The position numbers and the translations under genes are program-made. This document shows positions 7,281 through 15,100 of a DNA stretch of 58,239 bases, piece after piece (position 1 is the stretch's first letter; each line of letters begins with the position of its first letter). The DNA comes from HGM13006 sp963649625. Its GTDB lineage: Bacteria; Bacillota; Clostridia; Oscillospirales; Oscillospiraceae. Under the pieces are notes generated by a model, which saw only the letters and a list, made by a program, of their open reading frames with translations, made no database searches and was not told where the DNA came from. The stretch lies in assembly GCA_963649625.1 (NCBI GenBank), contig CAVJIP010000040.1, positions 1 through 58,239 of the forward strand. Direction: 5' to 3'.

Positions 7281-8696
7281 ATGCTTTGGTTTCTTGTTCC
7301 GGCGCTCCTGATGGGCGTGATGCTGTTTCGGGCCTGGCGGTTCCGGCCTCCGGCCCCTTCCGCCGCAGCCGGGGAGGACATTCCCCTGGATGCCCAGGCC
7401 GCCGTGGCCCATCTCCAGGGGATGCTCCGCTGCCGCACCGTCTCCGCCCCGGAGGAGCGCCGGGAGGAGGAGTTTGAAAAATTCTGGGCCCTGCTGCCGG
7501 AATACTATCCCCTGGTGTTTTCCCGCTGCACCCTGGAGCGGGTTCACACCACCGGCCTGCTTCTCCGCTGGCCCGGAGGCAGCCCGGAGGCCCCTGCGGT
7601 GCTTCTGGCCCACTATGACGTGGTGCCCGCCGATGCGCAGGCCTGGGAGAAGCCGCCCTTTGCGGGGATTCTGGAGAAGGGGGTGCTCTGGGGCCGGGGT
7701 GCTCTGGACATGAAAAACCAGCTCTGCGCCATTCTGGAGGCCATGGAGTATCTCCTCTCCACCGGCTTCACCCCCGCCCACGACGTCTATCTGGCCCTGT
7801 CCGGGGAGGAGGAAATTATGGGCCCCACCGCCCCGGCCATTCGGGACCTGTTTGTGGAGCGGCACATCTCCCCCGCCTTTGTGTTGGACGAGGGAGGCGA
7901 CATTATGGAGGGCTTTTTCCCCGGGGCCCCCGTCCCCTGCGCCATGGTGGGCATTGGAGAAAAGGGTGCGGTCAATCTCCACTTTGTGGCCCGCAGCACC
8001 GGCGGCCATGCCTCCGTACCCACCGCCGACAATCCTCTGCCCCGGCTGTGCCGTGCCATGGAGCGGCTCCGGCGGCATCCCTTTCCCCAGCGCTCCACCC
8101 CGGCCCTGGAGCTTCTGGTGGACACCATGGGCCCCTACTGCGGCCTCTCCACCCGGCTGCTGCTGGCCAACCGGCGGCTGCTCCGGCCCCTGTATTTCCG
8201 CTGGCTTCGGAACACCGGGGGCATCCTGGGGGCCTCCTCCCGCACCACCTTCGCTCTGACCCGGGCCCAGGGCAGCAGCGCAGGAAACGTGATTCCCGCC
8301 CAGGCCAGTATGTTTGCCAATCTTCGGCTTCTGTGGGGAGACACCCTTTCCTCCGTCACCGCCCGCCTGGAGAAAATCATCGCCGACCCCTCCATTGAGA
8401 TTGTCCCCTCCCTTTGCTCCGAGCCTCAGCCGGATTCCCTTCTGACCCAGGGCTGGGACATTCTCCGGGAGGCCATTACCGCCACCTGGCCCCAGGCGGT
8501 GGTCACTCCTTATTTGATGGTGGCCTCTACGGATTCCCGGCACTGGCGGGAGATCTGCCCCAATGTGTACCGGTTCTCCGCCAAGGAGGTCACAGGAGAG
8601 GAAAAGTCCACGGTACACGGAAACAACGAGCGGATTCGGGTGGTCAATACCGCCAACGCCGCCAAATTCTTTGTGCGGCTGATGGGCCGCTGCTAG
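7281..8696 (+). CDS. M20-family metallopeptidase
   Basis: About 471 residues of the M20/M25/M40 family, resembling carboxypeptidase S and PM20D1-type enzymes. A hydrophobic N-terminal segment (about 1-17) probably anchors it to the membrane. Zinc-site motifs are LLAHYDVVPA, GRGALDMKNQ and the catalytic SGEEEIMGP; a dimerisation domain carries GGHAS, and the last ligand should be the His in VHGNNER. Two ATGs compete: 7275 and 7281. AAGAGGG at 7267-7273 is correctly spaced only for 7281. It is monocistronic, upstream of the prfA operon. Substrate is unknown, probably a small peptide or N-acyl amino acid. Confidence 0.88.
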   Translation: MLWFLVPALLMGVMLFRAWRFRPPAPSAAAGEDIPLDAQAAVAHLQGMLRCRTVSAPEERREEEFEKFWALLPEYYPLVFSRCTLERVHTTGLLLRWPGGSPEAPAVLLAHYDVVPADAQAWEKPPFAGILEKGVLWGRGALDMKNQLCAILEAMEYLLSTGFTPAHDVYLALSGEEEIMGPTAPAIRDLFVERHISPAFVLDEGGDIMEGFFPGAPVPCAMVGIGEKGAVNLHFVARSTGGHASVPTADNPLPRLCRAMERLRRHPFPQRSTPALELLVDTMGPYCGLSTRLLLANRRLLRPLYFRWLRNTGGILGASSRTTFALTRAQGSSAGNVIPAQASMFANLRLLWGDTLSSVTARLEKIIADPSIEIVPSLCSEPQPDSLLTQGWDILREAITATWPQAVVTPYLMVASTDSRHWREICPNVYRFSAKEVTGEEKSTVHGNNERIRVVNTANAAKFFVRLMGRC

Positions 8697-8720
8697 GGGA
8701 AGAAGTACCGCATCAGGCCG

Positions 8721-8749
8721 TTGCGCCCGGAGGCGTAATGTGATATGAT
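8721..8749 (+). promoter_or_regulatory. Promoter of the prfA operon
   Basis: TTGCGC at 8721-8726, 17-bp spacer, TATGAT at 8744-8749. The surrounding bases (GTACCGCATC before it and GGAGGCGTAAT in the spacer) resemble the end sequences of the MITE-like elements in this window. Confidence 0.6.
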
Positions 8750-8778
8750 AGACTTCTGAGCTGACAGGAGGACAGATT

Positions 8779-9855
8779 ATGCTGGATAAACTAAGGGTGG
8801 TGGAAAACCGCTATCTGGAGCTGGAGGATATGGCCGCCCGCCCGGATTTTTATAACGACCCCAAGGAGGCGGCCCGATTGCTGAAGGAGCAGCGGGAGCT
8901 GGAGCCGGTGGTGCAGGCCTATCGCCGGTATCTCCGGCAGAAGCAGACCGTCTCCGACCTGCTGGAAATGCTCTCCGAGCCCCAGGAGCCGGAGCTGCGG
9001 GAGCTGTGCCAGGAGGAGCTCAACGAGGCCAAGGCCGGGCTGCCCCAGCTGGAGCAGGAGCTGAAGCTGCTGCTTCTGCCCAAAGATCCCAACGATGATA
9101 AAAACATTATTCTGGAGCTTCGGGCCGGGGTGGGCGGGGAGGAAAGTGCCCTGTTTGCCCACTCCCTGTTCCGGATGTACAGTATGTACGCAGAAAAGCG
9201 GGGCTGGCAGCTGGAGCTGACCTCCCTGAGTGAAACCGAGCTGGGCGGCATTAAGGAGGCCATCTGCCTGGTGTCCGGCACCGACGTATATTCCCGGCTG
9301 AAATTTGAAAGCGGGGTACACCGGGTGCAGCGGGTGCCGGAGACCGAGTCCGGGGGCCGGGTTCACACCTCCACCGCCACCGTGGCGGTGATGCCGGAGG
9401 TAGACCCGGTGGAGGTGCATCTCAACCCTGCCGACATAAAAATGGAGGTGTTCCGCTCCTCCGGGGCCGGAGGCCAGCACATTAACAAGACCTCCTCCGC
9501 CGTCCGGCTGATTCACGTTCCCACCGGCACGGTGGTGGAGTGCCAGCAGGAGCGGAGCCAGGTGCAGAACCGGGAAAAGGCCATACGCATTCTCTATTCC
9601 CGGCTCTATCAGGCCCAGCAGGCGGCCCAGGCGGCCCAGGTTTCTGCGGAAAAGCGGAGCCAGGTAGGCATGGGAATGCGGAACGAAAAAATCCGCACCT
9701 ACAATTTCCCCCAGTCCCGGGTCACAGACCACCGCATCGGCCTGACCCTCTACCGTATCCATGAGATTATGGACGGAGATTTGGACGAAATCATTGACGC
9801 ACTGATTACCGCCGACCAGGCGGAAAAGCTCAGCCGAGCGCAGGAGAGCCTATGA
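8779..9855 (+). CDS. prfA: Peptide chain release factor 1
   Basis: 358 residues, the usual RF1 length. It releases the nascent peptide at UAA and UAG. The GGQ motif lies in GAGGQHINKTSSAV, and the codon-reading tripeptide is PET in RVPETESGGR, matching the PxT signature of RF1 rather than the SPF of RF2. The coiled N-terminal domain occupies about 1-105. The start follows GGAGG. Its stop overlaps the start of the sua5 gene by 4 nt (ATGA), making it the first gene of a translation-linked operon with sua5, coaE and an M18 peptidase. The methyltransferase prmC, often beside prfA, is absent. Confidence 0.97.
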   Translation: MLDKLRVVENRYLELEDMAARPDFYNDPKEAARLLKEQRELEPVVQAYRRYLRQKQTVSDLLEMLSEPQEPELRELCQEELNEAKAGLPQLEQELKLLLLPKDPNDDKNIILELRAGVGGEESALFAHSLFRMYSMYAEKRGWQLELTSLSETELGGIKEAICLVSGTDVYSRLKFESGVHRVQRVPETESGGRVHTSTATVAVMPEVDPVEVHLNPADIKMEVFRSSGAGGQHINKTSSAVRLIHVPTGTVVECQQERSQVQNREKAIRILYSRLYQAQQAAQAAQVSAEKRSQVGMGMRNEKIRTYNFPQSRVTDHRIGLTLYRIHEIMDGDLDEIIDALITADQAEKLSRAQESL

Positions 9856-10886
9856 ATACGGAGCTTTTACCCGCCTCCGCCCCGGACACCCTGTCCCGGG
9901 CCGCCCGGATCATTCAGGACGGGGGCCTTTTGGGGATTCCCACGGAGACGGTCTACGGCCTGGGGGCCAACGGCCTTGACCCGGATGCGGTCTTGAAGAT
10001 TTTTCTGGCCAAGGGCCGCCCCCAGGATAACCCTTTGATTCTCCATGTCTCCGGGCCGGAGCAGGTGGAGGACTTCTGCCATAACGTGCCTCAGGCCGCC
10101 TGGGCCCTGATGGAGCGGTTTTGGCCCGGGCCCCTGACCCTGATTCTTCCGGCCCGGCCGGTGGTTCCCCGGCGCACCACCGGGGGCCTGGACACCGTGG
10201 GCATTCGCTGCCCGGACAACGCCCTGACCCGGGCCATTATTCAGGCCGCCGAGGTGCCCATTGCCGCCCCCTCCGCCAACACCTCCGGCAAGCCCAGCCC
10301 CACCACCGCCCAGCACGTTCTCCACGACCTGGCCGGGAAAATTGACGCAGTGGTGGACGGGGGCCCCTGCTCCGTGGGGGTGGAATCCACCATTGTGGAC
10401 CTGACCGGCCTACGGCCCCGGCTGCTTCGTCCCGGCGGCATTGGCCCGGAGGCCCTGGAGGAGGCCCTGGGGGACCTAGAGGTGGACAGGGCCGTGGTGG
10501 GGGAGATTTCCCGGGACACCCTTGTCCGGGCTCCGGGGATGAAATACACCCACTACACCCCGGCGGGAGACGTGATTATCGTCACCGGCTCTGCCCATGG
10601 GGCCGCCCGGTATATTCTCTCCCGGCTGGGGCCCCAGGACCGGGTGCTGTGCTTTCAAGAGGAATTACAGCTCTACCCCCCGGAATCCGCCCTGGCCTAT
10701 GGGTCGGAGGCCTCCCCGGAAAGCCTGGCCCGGGGGCTCTTTGCCGCCCTGCGGGAGCTGGACCGCAGCGACATCCACACCATCTACGCCCGCTGTCCCC
10801 TGGGCGGCGGCGTGACCTATGCGGTGGCCAACCGGCTGAAAAAGGCCGCAGGCTTCCATATTGTAGCGGGAGATGACATTCCATGA
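9852..10886 (+). CDS. sua5: Threonylcarbamoyl-AMP synthase (Sua5/YwlC)
   Basis: 344 residues. It makes threonylcarbamoyl-AMP from Thr, bicarbonate and ATP for the t6A37 modification of ANN-decoding tRNAs. An N-terminal YrdC domain (about 15-205) shows PTETVYGLGANG, KGRPQDNPL, SANTSGKPSPT and a VGVESTIVDL segment; a C-terminal Sua5 domain (about 220-344) makes it the two-domain form. It overlaps prfA and coaE by 4 nt at each end. The partners TsaB, TsaD and TsaE are not in the window. Confidence 0.95.
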   Translation: MNTELLPASAPDTLSRAARIIQDGGLLGIPTETVYGLGANGLDPDAVLKIFLAKGRPQDNPLILHVSGPEQVEDFCHNVPQAAWALMERFWPGPLTLILPARPVVPRRTTGGLDTVGIRCPDNALTRAIIQAAEVPIAAPSANTSGKPSPTTAQHVLHDLAGKIDAVVDGGPCSVGVESTIVDLTGLRPRLLRPGGIGPEALEEALGDLEVDRAVVGEISRDTLVRAPGMKYTHYTPAGDVIIVTGSAHGAARYILSRLGPQDRVLCFQEELQLYPPESALAYGSEASPESLARGLFAALRELDRSDIHTIYARCPLGGGVTYAVANRLKKAAGFHIVAGDDIP

Positions 10887-11473
10887 CCATTCTGGGCATT
10901 ACCGGCCCCACCGGCAGCGGAAAAACCACGGTGCTCCGGCGCATTGCCGCCCGGGGCGGCTGCGTGCTGGATTTGGATGCGGTGTATCATGGGCTGCTGG
11001 AAACCAGCGGGGCCCTTATCTCGGCCCTGGAGGCCCGGTTCCCCGGGGTCATTCAGGCGGGGGTATTAGACCGCAAGGCCCTGGGTGCCATTGTGTTTTC
11101 CGACCCGAAGGCCCTGGAGGACTTAAACCGCATCACCGGGGAATTTATTCTTGCAGAGACCAACCGCCGCCTGGAGGAGGCCCAACAGGCGGGGCTTTCC
11201 CTGGCCGCCATTGACGCCATCAATCTGCTGGAGGGGGAGCTGGCCCGTCGCTGCCGGTACACCATTGCGGTGGTGGCCCCGGTGGAGGCCCGGGTGGGGC
11301 GGCTGATGGCCCGGGACCATATTTCCGAGGAATACGCCCGCCTGCGTATTTCCGCCCAGCCCCCGGGGGAATACTATTCCGCCCGGTGCGACTATACCCT
11401 GGTCAACGATGCCGATTCCTCGGAGGACTTCGCCCTTCAATGTGACCGGCTGTTAGATACGATTTTGAACTGA
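10883..11473 (+). CDS. coaE: Dephospho-CoA kinase
   Basis: 196 residues, typical for CoaE, the last step of coenzyme A synthesis. The Walker A loop is GPTGSGKTT (about 8-16), followed by LDLDAVYH, where family members have the DAD-type acceptor-site Asp. The lid-like R-rich segment is EARVGRLMARD. The ATG overlaps the sua5 stop by 4 nt and GGGAGA precedes it. The only other possible CoA-linked gene in the window is the atypical CoaC-like protein at 5004-5558. Confidence 0.93.
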   Translation: MTILGITGPTGSGKTTVLRRIAARGGCVLDLDAVYHGLLETSGALISALEARFPGVIQAGVLDRKALGAIVFSDPKALEDLNRITGEFILAETNRRLEEAQQAGLSLAAIDAINLLEGELARRCRYTIAVVAPVEARVGRLMARDHISEEYARLRISAQPPGEYYSARCDYTLVNDADSSEDFALQCDRLLDTILN

Positions 11474-11488
11474 GAAAGGATGCTGTTT

Positions 11489-12892
11489 ATGAGCCAATCC
11501 AAATATGAAGCCCAGCGCAAGGCCCTGCTGTACAAGCCCCAAAACGGCTATGGTCTGATTTCCCAGGAGGACAGGGCCGCCATGGAGGACTATTCCCGGC
11601 GGTATATCTCCTTTTTGAACGCCGCCAAAACCGAGCGGGAGGCCGTCAAGGAGGCCATCCGACAGGCGGAGGCGCAGGGCTTCCGGCCCTATGTCCCCGG
11701 CCTGGAAATGACCCCCGGCACCAAGGTCTATCAGACCGTCTGCCACAAGGCCATCCATCTGGCGGTTATCGGCAAACGCCCTCTGTCGGAGGGCACCCGC
11801 ATCACCGCCGCCCACATTGACAACCCCCGCCTGGATCTAAAGCCCAATCCCCTCTACGAGGAGGACCAGATGGCCTTCTTCCAGACCCACTACTACGGAG
11901 GCATTAAAAAGTACCAGTGGACTACCGTGCCCATGGCCCTCCACGGAGTGGTGGTGAAGGAGGACGGCACCCTGGTGGAGATCTCCATCGGAGAAAAGGA
12001 CGACGACCCGGTGTTTATCGTCACCGACCTGCTCATTCACCTGGCGGAGGAGCAGATGAAGAAAACCCTGGCCGCCGGAGTTTCCGGGGAAAACCTGAAC
12101 GTGCTGGTGGGCTCCGTGCCCCTGCCCGAGGAGGAGGGCAGCGACAGCGTGAAGCTGGCCATTTTAATGCTTCTCCAGGAACGCTATGGCGTCACCCAGG
12201 AGGACTTCCTTTCGGCGGAGCTGATTATGGTTCCCGCCGCCAAGGCCCGGGAGCTGGGCTTCGACCGGAGCATGATTGCCGCCTACGGCCATGACGACCG
12301 GAGCTGCGCCTTCGCCGCCCTGGATGCCATGCTCTCCCTGGAGGAGGTGCCGGAGTACACCGCCGTGTGCTGCCTGGCGGACAAGGAGGAAATCGGCTCC
12401 ATGGGCATTTCCGGCATGGAATCCCAGGCCTTTGAATACTTTATGGACTGCCTGTGCCAGACCCAGGGGGTTTCCCTGCGGGAGTGCTTCCGCCAGTCCC
12501 AGTGCCTTTCTGCGGACGTGACCAACGCCTTTGACCCCACCTATCCGGAGTCCTGCGACAGGGATAACAACGCCCACCTGAACTGCGGCGTGTGCTTTAT
12601 GAAATACACCGGCTCCCGGGGCAAGTCCGGCTCCTCCGACGCTCCGGCGGAGTTTGTGGCCAAGATTCGCCGTCTGTGCAAGGAGGGAGGCGTAGTCTGG
12701 CAGATGGGCGAGCTGGGGAAGGTGGATGCCGGCGGCGGCGGCACGGTGGCCCAGTATATGGCCAACCGGAACATTCTCACCCTGGACACCGGCGTGCCGG
12801 TGCTGAGTATGCACGCCCCCATTGAGGTGGTCTCCAAGCTGGACTGCTATATGACCCGAAAGGCCATGAAGGTGTTTTTCCAGGACAAGTAA
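11489..12892 (+). CDS. M18-family aminopeptidase
   Basis: 467 residues, the usual M18 size; a cytosolic zinc aminopeptidase preferring acidic or hydrophobic N-termini. Zinc-site motifs are AAHIDNPRLDL, the ADKEEIGSMG box (catalytic Glu pair), DVTNAFDP and the late metal His in LSMHAPIEV. GAAAGGA at 11474-11480 is well spaced for ATG 11489; ATG 11480 lies inside that sequence. It follows coaE closely as the last gene of the prfA operon and ends in a strong terminator at 12913-12954. Confidence 0.95.
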   Translation: MSQSKYEAQRKALLYKPQNGYGLISQEDRAAMEDYSRRYISFLNAAKTEREAVKEAIRQAEAQGFRPYVPGLEMTPGTKVYQTVCHKAIHLAVIGKRPLSEGTRITAAHIDNPRLDLKPNPLYEEDQMAFFQTHYYGGIKKYQWTTVPMALHGVVVKEDGTLVEISIGEKDDDPVFIVTDLLIHLAEEQMKKTLAAGVSGENLNVLVGSVPLPEEEGSDSVKLAILMLLQERYGVTQEDFLSAELIMVPAAKARELGFDRSMIAAYGHDDRSCAFAALDAMLSLEEVPEYTAVCCLADKEEIGSMGISGMESQAFEYFMDCLCQTQGVSLRECFRQSQCLSADVTNAFDPTYPESCDRDNNAHLNCGVCFMKYTGSRGKSGSSDAPAEFVAKIRRLCKEGGVVWQMGELGKVDAGGGGTVAQYMANRNILTLDTGVPVLSMHAPIEVVSKLDCYMTRKAMKVFFQDK

Positions 12893-12912
12893 TTTTTTCG
12901 GAGCAATCGCAA

Positions 12913-12954
12913 AAGCCAGACCAAGGTGCCTTTTCCTGGTCTGGCTTCTTTTTT
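12913..12954 (+). terminator. Terminator of the prfA-M18 operon
   Basis: An 11-bp stem (AAGCCAGACCA / TGGTCTGGCTT) followed by CTTTTTT. Confidence 0.9.
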
Positions 12955-12955
12955 C

Positions 12956-13116
12956 GGGCAATACCGCATAATTCGGCGAGGAAATTTGGCGTGGAATGTT
13001 ACCCCACAGGCCTGTTGGGAAAGCCCGGGAATGCCGGATGTATTTCGAGCTTTCCGGCGGATTTGTGGGGAAAGCGCCGCCAAGGGCCGAAGGCGTAATT
13101 GTGTGGTGCTGCCTTA
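12956..13116 (+). mobile_element. Long MITE-like element, copy 4
   Basis: 161 bp from GGGCAATACCGCATAATTCG to GTGTGGTGCTGCCTTA, aligned along its length with copy 3, including the GAGGAAATTTGGCGTGGAAT stretch and the CCGCCAAGGGCCGAAGGCG segment. It is more diverged (CCGAAGGCG in place of CCTATGGCG). It starts 2 nt after a terminator and ends 2 nt before the stop codon of the minus-strand zinc-ribbon gene. No coding capacity. Confidence 0.85.
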
Positions 13117-13118
13117 GG

Positions 13119-14069
13119 CTATCCGCATTTTGCGCCGCAGCCCGGGCAGAATTTGTCCGTGTCCTGGAGCTTCTGTCCGCAGACTCTACAGAATTTCGCC
13201 TGCGCCGTTTTCGGTGTACCGATCTGGGCCTTGCAGTCCTCACAGTAAACGGTTCCCTTGGGATAGACCCGCTTGCAGAAGGGGCAGGTCACATTCTCCG
13301 TCTTAGGCACCGGGGCGAGCTTCGCCGGAGCCCCTCCCTCGCCGGGCAGCCTGTGGCAGACCGGGCACGGGGTGGCGGCGGTGAGCTTGGTATAGGTCGT
13401 TCCGCAGCTGGGGCAGATTACAATATCCTTGGGCTGGGTGGTGGTGTGCTTGGCCGTTGTATCCAGATGGGCCACGATAAAGCCCCCGATGGAGAGCAGT
13501 CCGGCCAGAACGGCCCCGCTGCCTAGGGACAGCTCCCCGCCAAATATCCCAAAGGTGGCATCCGACAGGTCGGCATTTCCTGCCGCTACCATTATTGCGT
13601 TAATCACTACCACAATCAGCGTCATTGCGCCTCCGTAAATGATTCCGCTGTCCAGCATCGTCGGCCCTTGTTTCACACCTTTCAGGTTTTCTACCAGGGC
13701 CTTTCCATGGAAAATGGCCGCCAAAATCGCTAGTATTGTCATAAGCAGATAGGCGAAAAATTCTCCCACATAGTCGCTCTGCGTCTCTGCGAGGCCAACC
13801 CGAAGCCATGACAGCAGATTGGGGCTGTCGCTGATTCCCGCAAGAGAAACAAACGAGGGCAGGTTTACCCAGGGCAGGAAAAAGGAAATAATGGTCAGGG
13901 CGGAAATCCCGATTCCAACGGCCCCGATAACGGAGGCGCTGCTCTGTCCGCTGCCGCCCAGGCTCCCTGTCCCGGGAACCGCCGTCACGGCGGCTGCCTG
14001 CACCTGCCCGCAGCTTGGGCAAAATTTACTTCCCTCCTGGATTTTGGCTCCACACTGTTTACAATACAT
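13119..14069 (-). CDS. Multi-zinc-ribbon membrane protein
   Basis: 316 residues. An N-terminal zinc ribbon (CKQCG...CPSCG, 3-21) is followed by a Gly/Ser linker, about four hydrophobic segments (near 47-70, 105-122, 142-165 and 183-205) and a C-terminal tail with three more CxxC-pair ribbons (CPSC/CPVC, CPFC/CEDC, CRVC/CPGC). Members of such families are common in Firmicutes and functionally undefined; the ribbons presumably face the cytoplasm. A consensus promoter at 14120-14148 drives it, divergent from an XRE regulator that may control both. A MITE-like element abuts its 3' end. Confidence 0.78.
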   Translation of the reverse strand: MYCKQCGAKIQEGSKFCPSCGQVQAAAVTAVPGTGSLGGSGQSSASVIGAVGIGISALTIISFFLPWVNLPSFVSLAGISDSPNLLSWLRVGLAETQSDYVGEFFAYLLMTILAILAAIFHGKALVENLKGVKQGPTMLDSGIIYGGAMTLIVVVINAIMVAAGNADLSDATFGIFGGELSLGSGAVLAGLLSIGGFIVAHLDTTAKHTTTQPKDIVICPSCGTTYTKLTAATPCPVCHRLPGEGGAPAKLAPVPKTENVTCPFCKRVYPKGTVYCEDCKAQIGTPKTAQAKFCRVCGQKLQDTDKFCPGCGAKCG

Positions 14070-14119
14070 GACATTCCCTCTCTTTCTGTTCCTTTTTCTA
14101 CATATTTTAGGATATTTCG

Positions 14120-14148
14120 ATTATATAACACCTGTAGGTTGTTGTCAA
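14120..14148 (-). promoter_or_regulatory. Consensus promoter of the zinc-ribbon gene
   Basis: On the minus strand TTGACA (14148-14143), 17-bp spacer, TATAAT (14125-14120), a perfect sigma-A promoter. Its spacer contains one copy of the direct repeat listed at 14131-14190. Confidence 0.88.
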
Positions 14149-14190
14149 TAACAATCTTTGGGTTTTGTCCTAACTCCTGCAAGTTGTTAC
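14131..14190. promoter_or_regulatory. Putative operator direct repeats
   Basis: CCTGTAGGTTGTTGT (14131-14145) and CCTGCAAGTTGTTAC (14176-14190), 45 bp apart. The first lies between the -35 and -10 of the zinc-ribbon promoter; the second lies directly before TATAAT at 14191-14196, the likely -10 of the XRE gene. An inverted repeat TTGTT-N6-AACAA (14139-14154) overlaps the first copy. The layout suits binding by the adjacent XRE protein; this is inference. Confidence 0.5.
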
Positions 14191-14212
14191 TATAATCCTT
14201 GAGGTGGTTGAC

Positions 14213-14545
14213 ATGGTGGCAAACCTAAAAAAGCTGCGCACAGAGAAGGGAATCAGCCAGCAGCAGCTGGCCAATGAGCTGGAGATTTCCCAGCAGTCCA
14301 TCAATAAATACGAAAACCACAAAATCGAGCCGGAAATCTTCCTTCTGGAAAAAATGGCCGACTACTTTGAAACCTCCATTGACTACCTGGTGGGCCACAC
14401 CGACCTGCGCCGCAAAATCGAGGAGGTACAGTCCTGCGCCCTAAACGGAGAGGAGGCCGCCCTGATGGAGCAGTACCGGCGGCTCCTGCCCAGAGAGCGG
14501 GAGAGCATTCGCCTGGTCATGGAAAACTATCTGCTGGGCCGCTGA
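14213..14545 (+). CDS. XRE-family transcriptional regulator
   Basis: 110 residues. An N-terminal helix-turn-helix of the lambda-repressor type occupies about 3-60 (LRTEKGISQQQLANELEISQ then SINKYENHKIEP). A short helical C-terminal part lacks any sensor domain, so it is probably a dimeric repressor. I start at ATG 14213 with GAGGTGG just upstream; a GTG at 14204 is in frame but overlaps that site. It is divergent from the zinc-ribbon membrane protein and likely autoregulated through the repeats between them. A bidirectional terminator follows. Confidence 0.9.
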   Translation: MVANLKKLRTEKGISQQQLANELEISQQSINKYENHKIEPEIFLLEKMADYFETSIDYLVGHTDLRRKIEEVQSCALNGEEAALMEQYRRLLPRERESIRLVMENYLLGR

Positions 14546-14563
14546 TCCGGAGACCATAAAAAC

Positions 14564-14591
14564 GCACGCCAGCCGATTTTGGCTGGCGTGC
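14564..14591. terminator. Bidirectional terminator
   Basis: A perfect 11-bp stem GCACGCCAGCC / GGCTGGCGTGC with a 6-nt loop. On the minus strand it is followed by GTTTTTATGG, on the plus strand by AAATTTTAT. It serves both the XRE gene and the convergent Pro/Gly-tail gene. Confidence 0.85.
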
Positions 14592-14596
14592 AAATT

Positions 14597-15007
14597 TTAT
14601 CCCTTCGGCGGCGGGCCACCCGGGCCTCCGGGAGGGGGCATTCCGGGGCCACCCGGCCCACCAGGGCCACCGGGGCCGCCGGGAGGCGGGCCTCCTGCGG
14701 GCATGGGCGGGGCCTCTACCGGGCGAGACTCCGTAGAGAACTCTACCACAACCCCCTCCATGCCGCCCTTGAACACCATTTTGCCCTCCACATTGCCGGA
14801 GCCGTCCACGGTGCCCTCATAGCAGCGAATCAGGCCCCCCTGCTCAATGCGGAAGGAGAACGCCCCGTCCTGCACCTGGGCAGGCTCCAGAAAGGGCACC
14901 GTGGCCCACTGGCCGGGGGCAATGTCCACCCGGGCGGTCTGAGCGTCGAAATCAATGGTGGTTTCCCGCTCCGCCCCGGGGGTGTGCTCATAGACCATGT
15001 ATGTCAT
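14597..15007 (-). CDS. Small protein with Gly/Pro-rich tail
   Basis: 136 residues, no recognised family. The first 100 or so residues look like a compact beta-rich domain; the last 35 are a GGP/PPP low-complexity tail (GGPGGPGGPGGPGMPPPGGP). No signal peptide or membrane segment is seen, so it is probably cytoplasmic. The start at 15007 follows AGAAGG; the frame extends 30 codons further upstream without a good ribosome site. It lies downstream of the AlaX gene on the same strand, 93 nt away. Confidence 0.6.
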   Translation of the reverse strand: MTYMVYEHTPGAERETTIDFDAQTARVDIAPGQWATVPFLEPAQVQDGAFSFRIEQGGLIRCYEGTVDGSGNVEGKMVFKGGMEGVVVEFSTESRPVEAPPMPAGGPPPGGPGGPGGPGGPGMPPPGGPGGPPPKG

Positions 15008-15100
15008 AACAGACCTTCTTTCCAAAAAAATTGGCGGAGACAAACGCCTCCGCCCGTCACGCTTATTATAGTACGTTTTCAAAGTGTCCGCAAGCAAAAG

